Below, one piece after another: positions 1 to 7,714 of a stretch of DNA of 64,000 nt. How positions within the stretch are numbered: the stretch's first letter is position 1; the number at the start of each line of letters is the position of its first letter. Origin of the DNA: CAVZOY01 sp963777095 (GTDB lineage Bacteria > Actinomycetota > Actinomycetes > Mycobacteriales > Geodermatophilaceae); assembly GCA_963777095.1 (NCBI GenBank), contig CAVZOY010000006.1, positions 248,001 to 312,000 on the forward strand. Direction: 5' to 3'. The translations under genes and the position numbers were made by a program. The notes under the pieces were generated by a model. The model did no database searches. It was not told the DNA's origin and worked only from the letters and a program-made list of their open reading frames with translations.

Positions 1-2021
1 ACCTGGTCGCGGCACTGCCCGACCTGGACGATGCCGTGCTCGGGGCGGCCCTCGACACCCTGACCACCCGTGCCCTGCTGTGGGGCGAGGACGCCCTGCG
101 CGCCCCCGACCCGGTGCGCCGCGCCGTCCGGCACCCGGCCGGCCTCGGCCGCCGTGCTCCGGACCTGCGGGTGGCGCTGCCCGGCGACCTGCGTGCCGTG
201 CTCGCCGAGCTGCCCGCCGACGAGCGCGGCGTGCTCGAGCGGCTCGCCGGCGACCGGCCGGTCGGGCACCTGCCGGACACCCCCGCCGACGGCGGCCGCT
301 CCCCCGCCCGCCGGCTGCTGCAGCGTGGACTGCTGGCCCGCATCGACGCGCTGAACGTGGAGCTGCCGCGCGAGATCGGGCTGGCGCTCCGTGGTGCCGC
401 GCCCTACGGCCCGCCGCGCGTACGGCCCGAGCCCGCCGTCGTCCGCACGGACGCCGCGGTCCTCGACCGGCGGGCAGCCGGCGCGGCGCTGGAGTCGGTG
501 GGCCGGGTCGGCGAGCTGCTCGCGCTGCTGGAGGAGGAGCCGGCCGGGCTGCTGCGCAGCGGCGGCGTCGGCGTCCGGGACCAGAAGCGCCTGGCCAAGG
601 CCATGCACGTGACCGAGCCGGAGGCCGGCTGGCTGCTGGAGCTGGCGTTCGGGGCGGGCCTGCTCGACGTCGGCGGCCCGCAGCGCGACGAGTGGCTGCC
701 CACCCGCGGCTACGACCTCTGGCGCGAGCAGGACCTGCCGCAACGATGGGCGGCGCTGGCCGCCGGATGGCTGTCCGCCGTGCGGCTGCCGTCGCTGGTC
801 GGTCATCGCGACGTCGCCGGCAAGGCGGTCAACCCCCTGTCGCCGGACCTCGTGCGGCACACCGCGCCCGCGATCCGCCGGTCGGCGCTGACCGCGCTCG
901 CCGAGTACCCCGCCGGCTCCGGGCTGGCGGCCGACGACCTGGTGGCGCTGTTGCGCTGGCGGACGCCGCGGCGGTCCGACCGGCTGGCGCCCGTGCCGGA
1001 CCTGCTGGCGGAGGCGGCCCGGCTCGGGGTCGTGGTCGGCGGGGTGCTGTCCACCGCGGGCCGGGGGCTGCTGCGCGCCGGCGAGGACGGCGCGGCCGAC
1101 GGCATGACCGGACTGCTGCCCGAGCCGGTCGACCACGTGCTCGCCCAGCCCGACCTCTCGCTCGTCGCGCCGGGGCCGCTGGTCGCCGAGCTGGCCGACA
1201 CCCTCGCCGTGGTCGCCGACGTGGAGTCCTCCGGCGGGGCCACCGTGTTCCGCGTGTCGGAGTCGAGCGTGCGGCGGGCACTCGACTCCGGCTGGTCGGC
1301 GTCGGACCTGCACGACTTCTTCGCCCGGGCGTCGCGGACGCCGGTGCCGCAGGCGCTGGACTATGTGGTCGACGACGTCGCGCGACAGCACGGCCGGCTG
1401 CGCGTGGGCGCCATCGAGAGCTACGTGCGCTCCGACGACCACGGTCTGCTCTCGCAGGTACTCAACGACCGGCGGACGGCGGCGGCGGAGCTGCGCCGGC
1501 TGGCGCCGGGAGTGCTGGTCAGCTCGCTGGGCGCGGACGAGGTGCTCGCCGTGCTGCGGTCGTCGGGCTACGCCCCCGCCGGGGAGACGGCCGGCGGCGC
1601 CGTGCTCACCCGGCCGCACGGACGGCCGCGCGCCGCCGGACGCCGTCCCGGCGCCGACCCCACGCCCGCGGGGCGACCGCTCACACCCGACGAGCTGGAC
1701 GCGACCGTCCGGGAGATCCGGGCCGGGGACGCCGCGGTGGCTGCACGCCGCGGCGAGGCGGTGCGCCAGGTGCCGGGCGTGACGACGGCGTCGACGCTGG
1801 AGCTGTTGTCGCGCGCCGTGCGCGAGGGCACGCCGATCTGGCTCGGCTACGTCGACGCCCAGGGCAGCGGCAGCCAGCGCGTCGTCCAGCCGGTGTCGCT
1901 CGTCGGCGGATTCCTGCAGGGCTACGACGAGAAGCGCGGCGAGAACCGCACCTTCGCCGTCCACCGGATCACGTCCGTGGCGATCGTCGAGGAAGATCAG
2001 GAACCCGCCACGTCGCCCTGA
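1..2021 (+). CDS. Helicase-associated (XPB/Ssl2-like) protein, 5' end cut off by window
   Basis: The frame is open from base 3 with no start in view, so the gene begins upstream and at least 673 codons are present. It is an Ala/Leu/Arg-rich helical protein that matches the actinobacterial 'helicase C-terminal/XPB-Ssl2-like' family encoded next to xpb (M. tuberculosis Rv0862c beside Rv0861c). No Walker motifs are visible. The last 60 residues (WLGYVDAQGSGSQRVVQPVS region) resemble a WYL-like beta domain. The link to DNA repair is inferred from its neighbour and is not shown by catalytic motifs. It ends 65 bases before the cyclopropane synthase gene on the same strand. Confidence 0.75.
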   Translation, partial: LVAALPDLDDAVLGAALDTLTTRALLWGEDALRAPDPVRRAVRHPAGLGRRAPDLRVALPGDLRAVLAELPADERGVLERLAGDRPVGHLPDTPADGGRSPARRLLQRGLLARIDALNVELPREIGLALRGAAPYGPPRVRPEPAVVRTDAAVLDRRAAGAALESVGRVGELLALLEEEPAGLLRSGGVGVRDQKRLAKAMHVTEPEAGWLLELAFGAGLLDVGGPQRDEWLPTRGYDLWREQDLPQRWAALAAGWLSAVRLPSLVGHRDVAGKAVNPLSPDLVRHTAPAIRRSALTALAEYPAGSGLAADDLVALLRWRTPRRSDRLAPVPDLLAEAARLGVVVGGVLSTAGRGLLRAGEDGAADGMTGLLPEPVDHVLAQPDLSLVAPGPLVAELADTLAVVADVESSGGATVFRVSESSVRRALDSGWSASDLHDFFARASRTPVPQALDYVVDDVARQHGRLRVGAIESYVRSDDHGLLSQVLNDRRTAAAELRRLAPGVLVSSLGADEVLAVLRSSGYAPAGETAGGAVLTRPHGRPRAAGRRPGADPTPAGRPLTPDELDATVREIRAGDAAVAARRGEAVRQVPGVTTASTLELLSRAVREGTPIWLGYVDAQGSGSQRVVQPVSLVGGFLQGYDEKRGENRTFAVHRITSVAIVEEDQEPATSP

Positions 2022-2086
2022 ACCGCGCCATGATTGCTGGTCGACGGCCCGCGCCGGATCGGGCCGGCCGAGGCGGGTGAGAGCGC

Positions 2087-3370
2087 GTGCGCGGGACACC
2101 GACCGTTGCCGAGCGGCTGTCGGACGCGGCAGGAGCCGTCCTCGGCGTGCCGGAGCTCTCCGTCCGGGTCCGCGCGTGGGACGGCTCCACGGCGGGTCCG
2201 CCCGGAGCCCCGACCATCGCCGTCCGTTCGCCCCAGGCCCTGCGCCGCCTCCTGTGGGCCCCGGGCGAGCTCGGCCTGGGCCGGGCCTACGTGGCCGGGG
2301 AGATCGAGCTCGAGGGCGACGTCTTCGAGACGTTCGCCGCCCTCAGCTCCGGCGGACTGCTCTCCGGGTCCGACACCCCGCACCGACCGACTCCGCGGGA
2401 GTGGCTGGTGCTGGCGCGCAGCGCGGTGGCGCTGCGGGCCGTCGGGCCGCCGCCGGACCTGCCGCCGGAGGAGGTCCCCCGGCCGCGTCTGCGGCGCATG
2501 CACACCCGGGACCGTGACGCCCGGGCCGCCGCCCACCACTACGACGTGGGCAACGACTTCTACGCCCTCCTCCTGGGGCCCACCCTGGTCTACTCGTGCG
2601 CGGTCTGGACCGACGAGGACGTCGGCCTCGACGCCGCCCAGGAGGCCAAGCTCGACCTGGTCTGCCGCAAGCTCGGGCTGGCGCCCGGCATGCGGCTGCT
2701 CGACGTCGGTTGCGGCTGGGGCAGCCTGGCCCTGCACGCCGCCCGGCGCTACGGCGCCGACGTCGTGGGCATCACCCTCTCCGCCGAGCAGGCCGGCCTG
2801 GCCCGGGAGCGGGTCGATGAAGCGGGGCTGGCCGAGCGCGTGACCATCCGGGTCCAGGACTACCGCGACGTTCACGACGGACCGTTCGACGCGGTGAGCT
2901 CGATCGGGATGGCCGAGCACGTCGGCCGGGCCCGCATGGACGAGTACGTCTCCGTGCTCCATCGCGCGCTGCGTCCGGGCGGCCGGCTGCTGCACCACGC
3001 CATCGCCTGGTCGGGGCCGGACACCGGAGGGCCGGACGACAGCTTCATCACCCGCTACGTCTTCCCCGACGGGGAGCTGCTGCGGCTGGCCGAGACGGTG
3101 GCGGCGCTGGAGGGCGGCGACCTGGAGATCCTCGACGTGGAGGCGCTGCGCCGGCACTACGCGCTCACGCTGCGGGCCTGGGTGGAGCGCCTGGAGAAGA
3201 ACTGGGACGCCGCGGTCGCGCTCGCGGGCGCCGGCCGGGCCCGGGTGTGGCGCCTCTACATGGCCGGATCCGCGCTCGCGTTCGAGACCGGCAAGCTCGG
3301 GGTGAACCAGGTGCTCGCCCAGCGACCCGGCGGAGAGCCGCCGCCCTTGCGCCGCACCGACTGGATCTGA
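2087..3370 (+). CDS. Cyclopropane-fatty-acid-phospholipid synthase family methyltransferase
   Basis: 427 aa SAM-dependent methyltransferase of the CFA/mycolic cyclopropane synthase family. These enzymes methylate double bonds of membrane phospholipid acyl chains. The N-terminal third (roughly 1-130) is the lipid-binding region typical of long CFA synthases. The SAM site motif LLDVGCGWGSLALHAA lies at about residue 205, followed by GITLSAEQ and the family signature SIGMAEHVG, then the YVFPDGEL segment. Start is GTG at 2087; a purine-rich stretch (ggcgggtgagag) lies just upstream. The gene sits between the helicase-associated gene and xpb in the same direction, but no functional link to them is evident. 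Confidence 0.9.
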   Translation: MRGTPTVAERLSDAAGAVLGVPELSVRVRAWDGSTAGPPGAPTIAVRSPQALRRLLWAPGELGLGRAYVAGEIELEGDVFETFAALSSGGLLSGSDTPHRPTPREWLVLARSAVALRAVGPPPDLPPEEVPRPRLRRMHTRDRDARAAAHHYDVGNDFYALLLGPTLVYSCAVWTDEDVGLDAAQEAKLDLVCRKLGLAPGMRLLDVGCGWGSLALHAARRYGADVVGITLSAEQAGLARERVDEAGLAERVTIRVQDYRDVHDGPFDAVSSIGMAEHVGRARMDEYVSVLHRALRPGGRLLHHAIAWSGPDTGGPDDSFITRYVFPDGELLRLAETVAALEGGDLEILDVEALRRHYALTLRAWVERLEKNWDAAVALAGAGRARVWRLYMAGSALAFETGKLGVNQVLAQRPGGEPPPLRRTDWI

Positions 3371-3505
3371 GGCCCACGCCGGCGTGAGGTCCTCCGCACA
3401 TCCGCGGGCGGAAGCCCGTGTCGCTCCCCGGCGTTACCGTGGACAGTCCGGCACGCCCCCTGCGCGTGCCCCTTCTCGACTCCCGCTGATGCAGAGAGAA
3501 GACGC

Positions 3506-5191
3506 GTGAACGACGGCCCCTTGATCGTCCAGTCGGACAAGACCCTCCTGCTCGAGGTCGACCACGAACTCGCCCGCGAGTGCCGGGCGGCGATCGCTCC
3601 GTTCGCCGAGCTGGAGCGCTCCCCCGAGCACGTGCACACCTACCGGGTCACCCCGCTCGCGCTCTGGAACGCCCGGGCGGCCGGGCACGACGCCGAGCAG
3701 GTCGTCGACGCGCTGGTGCGCTACTCGCGCTACCCCGTGCCGCACGCGCTGCTGGTCGACGTCGCCGACACGATGGACCGCTTCGGCCGGCTGACGCTGC
3801 ACAACAACCCGGTGCACGGCCTGGTGCTCTCCTCGTCGGACCGCGCGGTGCTCGAGGAGGTCATCCGCTCGAAGCGGATCGCCCCGATGCTCGGCATCCG
3901 GATCGACGCCGACACGGTGGTGGTGCACCCGTCGGAGCGCGGCCGGCTCAAGCAGGCGCTGCTCAAGATCGGCTGGCCCGCCGAGGACCGCGCCGGCTAC
4001 GTCGACGGCCAGGCCCACCCGATCGAGCTCGACCAGTCGAACTGGCACCTGCGCGACTACCAGCAGGAGGCCGTCGAGGGCTTCTGGGCCGGCGGCTCCG
4101 GCGTCGTCGTCCTCCCCTGCGGCGCCGGCAAGACGCTGGTCGGCGCGGCCGCCATGGCCGAGGCCAAGGCGACCACGCTGATCCTGGTGACCAACACCGT
4201 CGCCGGGCGGCAGTGGAAGCGGGAGCTGATCGCCCGCACGTCGCTGACCGAGGAGGAGATCGGCGAGTACTCCGGGGAGCGCAAGGAGATCCGGCCGGTC
4301 ACGATCGCGACCTACCAGGTCATGACGACCCGCCGGAAGGGCGAGTACCGGCACCTGGACCTCTTCGACGCGCAGGACTGGGGCCTGATCGTCTACGACG
4401 AGGTGCACCTGCTGCCTGCCCCGATCTTCCGGCTGACCGCCGACCTGCAGTCCCGTCGCCGGCTCGGCCTCACCGCGACGCTGGTGCGCGAGGACGGCCG
4501 CGAGGACGACGTCTTCTCGCTGATCGGGCCGAAGCGGTACGACGCCCCGTGGCGCGACATCGAGGCGCAGGGCTACATCGCCCCGGCGGAGTGCATCGAG
4601 GTGCGGGTCGCGCTGGACGACGACGAGCGGATGACCTACGCCGTCGCCGAGCCGGAGGAGCGCTACCGGATCGCGGCCACGGCGGCGTCCAAGATGCCGG
4701 TCATCCGGCGGATCCTCGACCGGCACCCCGACGAGCAGAAGCTGGTCATCGGCGCCTACCTCGACCAGCTCGAGGAGCTCGGCACCGCGCTCGACGCGCC
4801 GGTGATCCAGGGGTCGACGACGAACAAGGAGCGCGAACGGCTGTTCGACGCGTTCCGCTCCGGCGAGGTCAAGACGCTCGTGGTGTCGAAGGTGGCCAAC
4901 TTCTCGATCGACCTGCCCGAGGCCGCCGTCGCCGTCCAGGTGTCGGGCACGTTCGGGTCGCGGCAGGAGGAGGCGCAGCGGCTCGGCCGGGTGCTGCGGC
5001 CCAAGGCCGACGGCCGGCAGGCGCACTTCTACACCGTGGTCAGCCGAGACACCCTGGACGCCGAGTACGCCGCCCACCGGCAGCGCTTCCTCGCCGAGCA
5101 GGGCTACGCCTACACGATCGTCGACGCCGCCGACCTGGCCGGGCCGGGCGAGGTCAACGGCCCCGACTGGGTGGACGAGCCCGCCGACTGA
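3506..5191 (+). CDS. xpb: DNA repair helicase XPB (superfamily 2)
   Basis: 561 aa ATP-dependent 3'-5' DNA helicase of the bacterial XPB/ERCC3 family. The N-terminal XPB-specific domain covers about residues 1-170. Walker A is PCGAGKT at 204-210, the DEVH box (YDEVHLLP) at 298-301, and motif VI is QEEAQRLGRVLRPK near 490. Full length for the family. The GTG start at 3506 gives the expected N-terminus (MNDGPLIVQSDKTLLLE). In mycobacteria the same gene pair is Rv0862c/Rv0861c. The TGA stop lies 4 bases before a strong palindrome. A 733-codon open frame on the opposite strand is only a by-product of GC3 bias. Confidence 0.95.
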   Translation: MNDGPLIVQSDKTLLLEVDHELARECRAAIAPFAELERSPEHVHTYRVTPLALWNARAAGHDAEQVVDALVRYSRYPVPHALLVDVADTMDRFGRLTLHNNPVHGLVLSSSDRAVLEEVIRSKRIAPMLGIRIDADTVVVHPSERGRLKQALLKIGWPAEDRAGYVDGQAHPIELDQSNWHLRDYQQEAVEGFWAGGSGVVVLPCGAGKTLVGAAAMAEAKATTLILVTNTVAGRQWKRELIARTSLTEEEIGEYSGERKEIRPVTIATYQVMTTRRKGEYRHLDLFDAQDWGLIVYDEVHLLPAPIFRLTADLQSRRRLGLTATLVREDGREDDVFSLIGPKRYDAPWRDIEAQGYIAPAECIEVRVALDDDERMTYAVAEPEERYRIAATAASKMPVIRRILDRHPDEQKLVIGAYLDQLEELGTALDAPVIQGSTTNKERERLFDAFRSGEVKTLVVSKVANFSIDLPEAAVAVQVSGTFGSRQEEAQRLGRVLRPKADGRQAHFYTVVSRDTLDAEYAAHRQRFLAEQGYAYTIVDAADLAGPGEVNGPDWVDEPAD

Positions 5192-5195
5192 ACAA

Positions 5196-5237
5196 GTGGA
5201 GTACCACAGCGCGGTTTCCGCGCCCGTGGGACTCCAC
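5196..5237. repeat. Dispersed palindromic element, family A, copy 1
   Basis: An imperfect hairpin: GTGGAGTACCACAGCGCGG, a TTT loop, then CCGCGCCCGTGGGACTCCAC. It is the diverged twin of the element at 21007-21052. It lies between the convergent ends of xpb and the PIN-domain gene, where it could act as a bidirectional terminator. Unlike copy 2 it no longer supplies a stop codon to the minus-strand gene. Confidence 0.8.
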
Positions 5238-5239
5238 GA

Positions 5240-5635
5240 GGCACCCAGGTGCTCGACAGTGCCCACGGGCACGATCCCCTCCGCCCGCGCCCGCGCGGCC
5301 GGGTCGACGCTGACGAACAGGTCGGCCTGGAGTCGCGTGACCGCGAGGTACTCGGCTTCGGCGGTCGAGTCGAACCCGTGCTCGCGGGCCAGCTGCCAGG
5401 CCACCCGCCGCGAGACGCGGTCGCCGAGCAGGCGCACCTTCACGGCGGTCATCGCCTCGTGCCGGGCCAGCGCCTCCCGTTCGGTCAGCTCGCCGCGGCG
5501 GACCGCGCCGTAGAGCAGGTCGAGCGCCTGCGAGCGCAGCAGCTGCGGCGCGACCAGCTGGTGCGCGGGCGCCACCGCAACCCCCTCGCTGACGAGGTGA
5601 ACGAGCGTCGGTGCGTCGATTCCGAAGCGGGTCAT
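5240..5635 (-). CDS. PIN-domain (VapC-like) protein, stop codon not identifiable
   Basis: The first approximately 131 codons read as a compact PIN-like/VapC-type protein. It begins MTRFGIDAPTLVHLV, with conserved-looking acidic positions in the FGIDAPT, STAEAEYLAV and LFVSVDP segments. Such proteins are usually Mg-dependent ribonucleases. Homologues of this style end at about this length, but here the frame has no stop: it reads through the palindromic repeat and stays open to 3434 antisense to xpb. The end given is the last codon before the repeat. ATG start at 5635. No antitoxin-like gene adjoins, so toxin function is unproven. It may be a gene damaged by the repeat or a sequence error. Confidence 0.6.
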
Positions 5636-5870
5636 GCGGTCGCACCGTAGCCACCTCGCGGGATACCGGTTCCTCGTGGGGACGCCGGGACCGGCGGGAC
5701 GTGACGATCCGGTCCCTCACCGACATGAGAAGAGCCACACCCGCGACCACTCAGCCGCATCGACGCAGGTCAGCGGCTCGCACGACGCCTCTATACGTCG
5801 CCGCGCGCGAGGCACGCGGGAGGTGTCCGGTTGGGCGTGTTGGCCGATCGCCGGTGAAGATGGACCGGTC

Positions 5871-7649
5871 ATGGGGAGTGCAGCGCGAGCGGAGATCCTG
5901 GGTCCGCAGACCACCAGCCGACCTCTCCGGGCATGGCAGGCCGAGGCTCTCGCGCAGTACGAGGAGCAGTCCCCGAAGGACTTCCTCGTCACCGCGACCC
6001 CGGGCGCCGGCAAGACCACCTTCGCCCTGGCGCTGGCCACCCGGCTGCTGCAGCGCCGCGAGGTCGCCCGCGTCGTGGTCGTCTGCCCGACCGACCACCT
6101 GCGCCTCCAGTGGGCCGACGCGGCCGACCGGATGGGCGTCGTCCTCGACCCCGGCCTGACCAACGCCGTCGGCCCGGTGCGCGCCGGCACGCACGGCTAC
6201 GTGACCACCTACGCCCAGGTCGCCGGCAAGCCGATGCTGCACGCCGCGCGCGCCACCGCCGTGAAGACGCTGGTCATCCTCGACGAGGTGCACCACGCCG
6301 GCGACGGCCTGTCGTGGGGCGAGGCGGCCGAGGAGGCGTTCGGCTTCACCGCCCGCCGGCTCTGCCTGACCGGGACGCCGTTCCGCACCAAGCCCGACGA
6401 GCGGATCCCCTTCGTGCGCTACGAGGAGGACTCCTTCGAGGGCGACGACGGCGAGGCCGGCGTCGGCCTGGTCAGCCGGGCCGACTACACGTACGGCTAC
6501 AAGGAGGCGCTGGCCGACAACGTCGTCCGTCCCGTCGTCTTCGCGGCCTACACGGGCACGTCGCGCTGGCGGAACTCCGCCGGCGAGGTCGTCGCCGCAT
6601 CGCTGTCGGAGGCCGGCACGAGGTCGGTCGAGATGGCCGCCTGGCGCACCGCGCTGGACCCCAAGGGCCAGTGGGTGCCGCACGTCATCGCCGCGATGGA
6701 CGACCGGATCACCCACCTGCGCGAGTCGGGGATGCCGGACGCCGCGGGTCTGATCCTCGCCAGCGACCAGGACGACGCCCGCGAGTACGCCAAGATCGTG
6801 CGCCGGGTGACCGGCAAGGCGCCGGAGCTGATCCTGTCGGACGACCCCAAGGCGTCGAAGAAGATCGAGCGGTTCGCCACCGGGTCGGCGCGGATCGCCG
6901 TCTGCGTGCGGATGATCTCCGAGGGCGTCGACGTCCCGCGGGCCGCCGTCCTCGCGTGGATGACGTCGTACCGGACGCCGCTGTTCTTCGCCCAGGCCGT
7001 CGGCCGCGTGGTGCGTGCCCGGGGTGCGCACGAGTCGGCCACCGTCTTCCTGCCCGCCGTCCGGCCGCTGCTGTCGCTCGCCGCCTCGATGGAGGAACAG
7101 CGCAACCACGTCATGCCGCCGCCCAAGACGGTGGAGGGCGACGAGCTCGACCTCGATCCGCTGCCGGCGCCGGAGAAGGACCCCGACGGGCTGCCGCAGT
7201 GGGAGGCGCTGGAGGCCGACGCCCGGTTCGCGCACGTGCTGCACGGCGGGACGGCGCACACCGGCGAGGGCATGCCCGCGGTGCAGCCGGAGGACGAGGA
7301 GTTCCTCGGCATCCCCGGGTTGCTCACTCCGGCGCAGACGGCCGAGCTGCTGGCCAAGCGGGACGACGAACTGCGCCACCGGATCGCGCGGAGTCATCGA
7401 ACCGACGGCGAGGACTTTCTGCTCGTCGAGGACCACCCGGACGAGGACGACGCCGGCCGCTCGTGGCGGGACGCCGCGGAGCTCCGGCGCGAGATCAACC
7501 GGCTGGTGTCGCGTGTCTCCGCCCGGACGTCGCAGCCACACGCGGTGATCCACACGCAGCTCCGGGCTCAGGTGCCCGGGCCGCCCTCGGCGTCGGCGTC
7601 CGTGGACGTGCTGCGCGCCCGCCGCGAGCGCCTGCGCACCATGCTCTGA
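5871..7649 (+). CDS. DEAD/DEAH-box helicase (superfamily 2)
   Basis: 592 aa helicase. The N-terminal Q-like segment (RPLRAWQAEAL) is followed by Walker A ATPGAGKTTFA near residue 45, the DEVHHAGDG box near 140, LTGTPFRTK motif III, and the C-terminal helicase domain with GVDVPRAAVLAW and QAVGRVVRARG (motif VI). The C-terminal 150 residues are acidic and family-specific. The open frame extends upstream to 5634, but the ATG at 5871 is the first that gives a natural N-terminus; the upstream stretch is arginine-rich and noncoding in style. It is divergent from the PIN gene, and the 235-base gap is the only promoter space for both. Substrate is unknown. Confidence 0.85.
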   Translation: MGSAARAEILGPQTTSRPLRAWQAEALAQYEEQSPKDFLVTATPGAGKTTFALALATRLLQRREVARVVVVCPTDHLRLQWADAADRMGVVLDPGLTNAVGPVRAGTHGYVTTYAQVAGKPMLHAARATAVKTLVILDEVHHAGDGLSWGEAAEEAFGFTARRLCLTGTPFRTKPDERIPFVRYEEDSFEGDDGEAGVGLVSRADYTYGYKEALADNVVRPVVFAAYTGTSRWRNSAGEVVAASLSEAGTRSVEMAAWRTALDPKGQWVPHVIAAMDDRITHLRESGMPDAAGLILASDQDDAREYAKIVRRVTGKAPELILSDDPKASKKIERFATGSARIAVCVRMISEGVDVPRAAVLAWMTSYRTPLFFAQAVGRVVRARGAHESATVFLPAVRPLLSLAASMEEQRNHVMPPPKTVEGDELDLDPLPAPEKDPDGLPQWEALEADARFAHVLHGGTAHTGEGMPAVQPEDEEFLGIPGLLTPAQTAELLAKRDDELRHRIARSHRTDGEDFLLVEDHPDEDDAGRSWRDAAELRREINRLVSRVSARTSQPHAVIHTQLRAQVPGPPSASASVDVLRARRERLRTML

Positions 7650-7659
7650 CGGGCGAGGC

Positions 7660-7714
7660 GATTGAACGCGAGAGGGCCAGAACCGGACGGGTTCTGGCCC
7701 TCTGCGGTTCAATC
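7660..7714. terminator. Long bidirectional hairpin between convergent genes
   Basis: Inner arms AGAGGGCCAGAACC (7671-7684) and GGTTCTGGCCCTCT (7690-7703) pair perfectly. Outer arms GATTGAAC (7660-7667) and GTTCAATC (7707-7714) extend the stem across a 3x3 internal loop. The right outer arm contains the stop codon of the minus-strand regulator. It lies between convergent genes, so termination in both directions is the simplest role. Confidence 0.8.

Noticed and set aside
3434..5239. Very long minus-strand open frame opposite xpb (extension of the PIN frame)
   Set aside because: Composition is that of antisense to a GC3-biased gene (His/Val/Gly/Arg rich) and it mirrors XPB codons; the plus-strand gene has all helicase motifs.
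5240..5635. Complete type II toxin-antitoxin module
   Set aside because: A PIN-like gene is present, but no antitoxin-sized ORF with a DNA-binding domain adjoins it.
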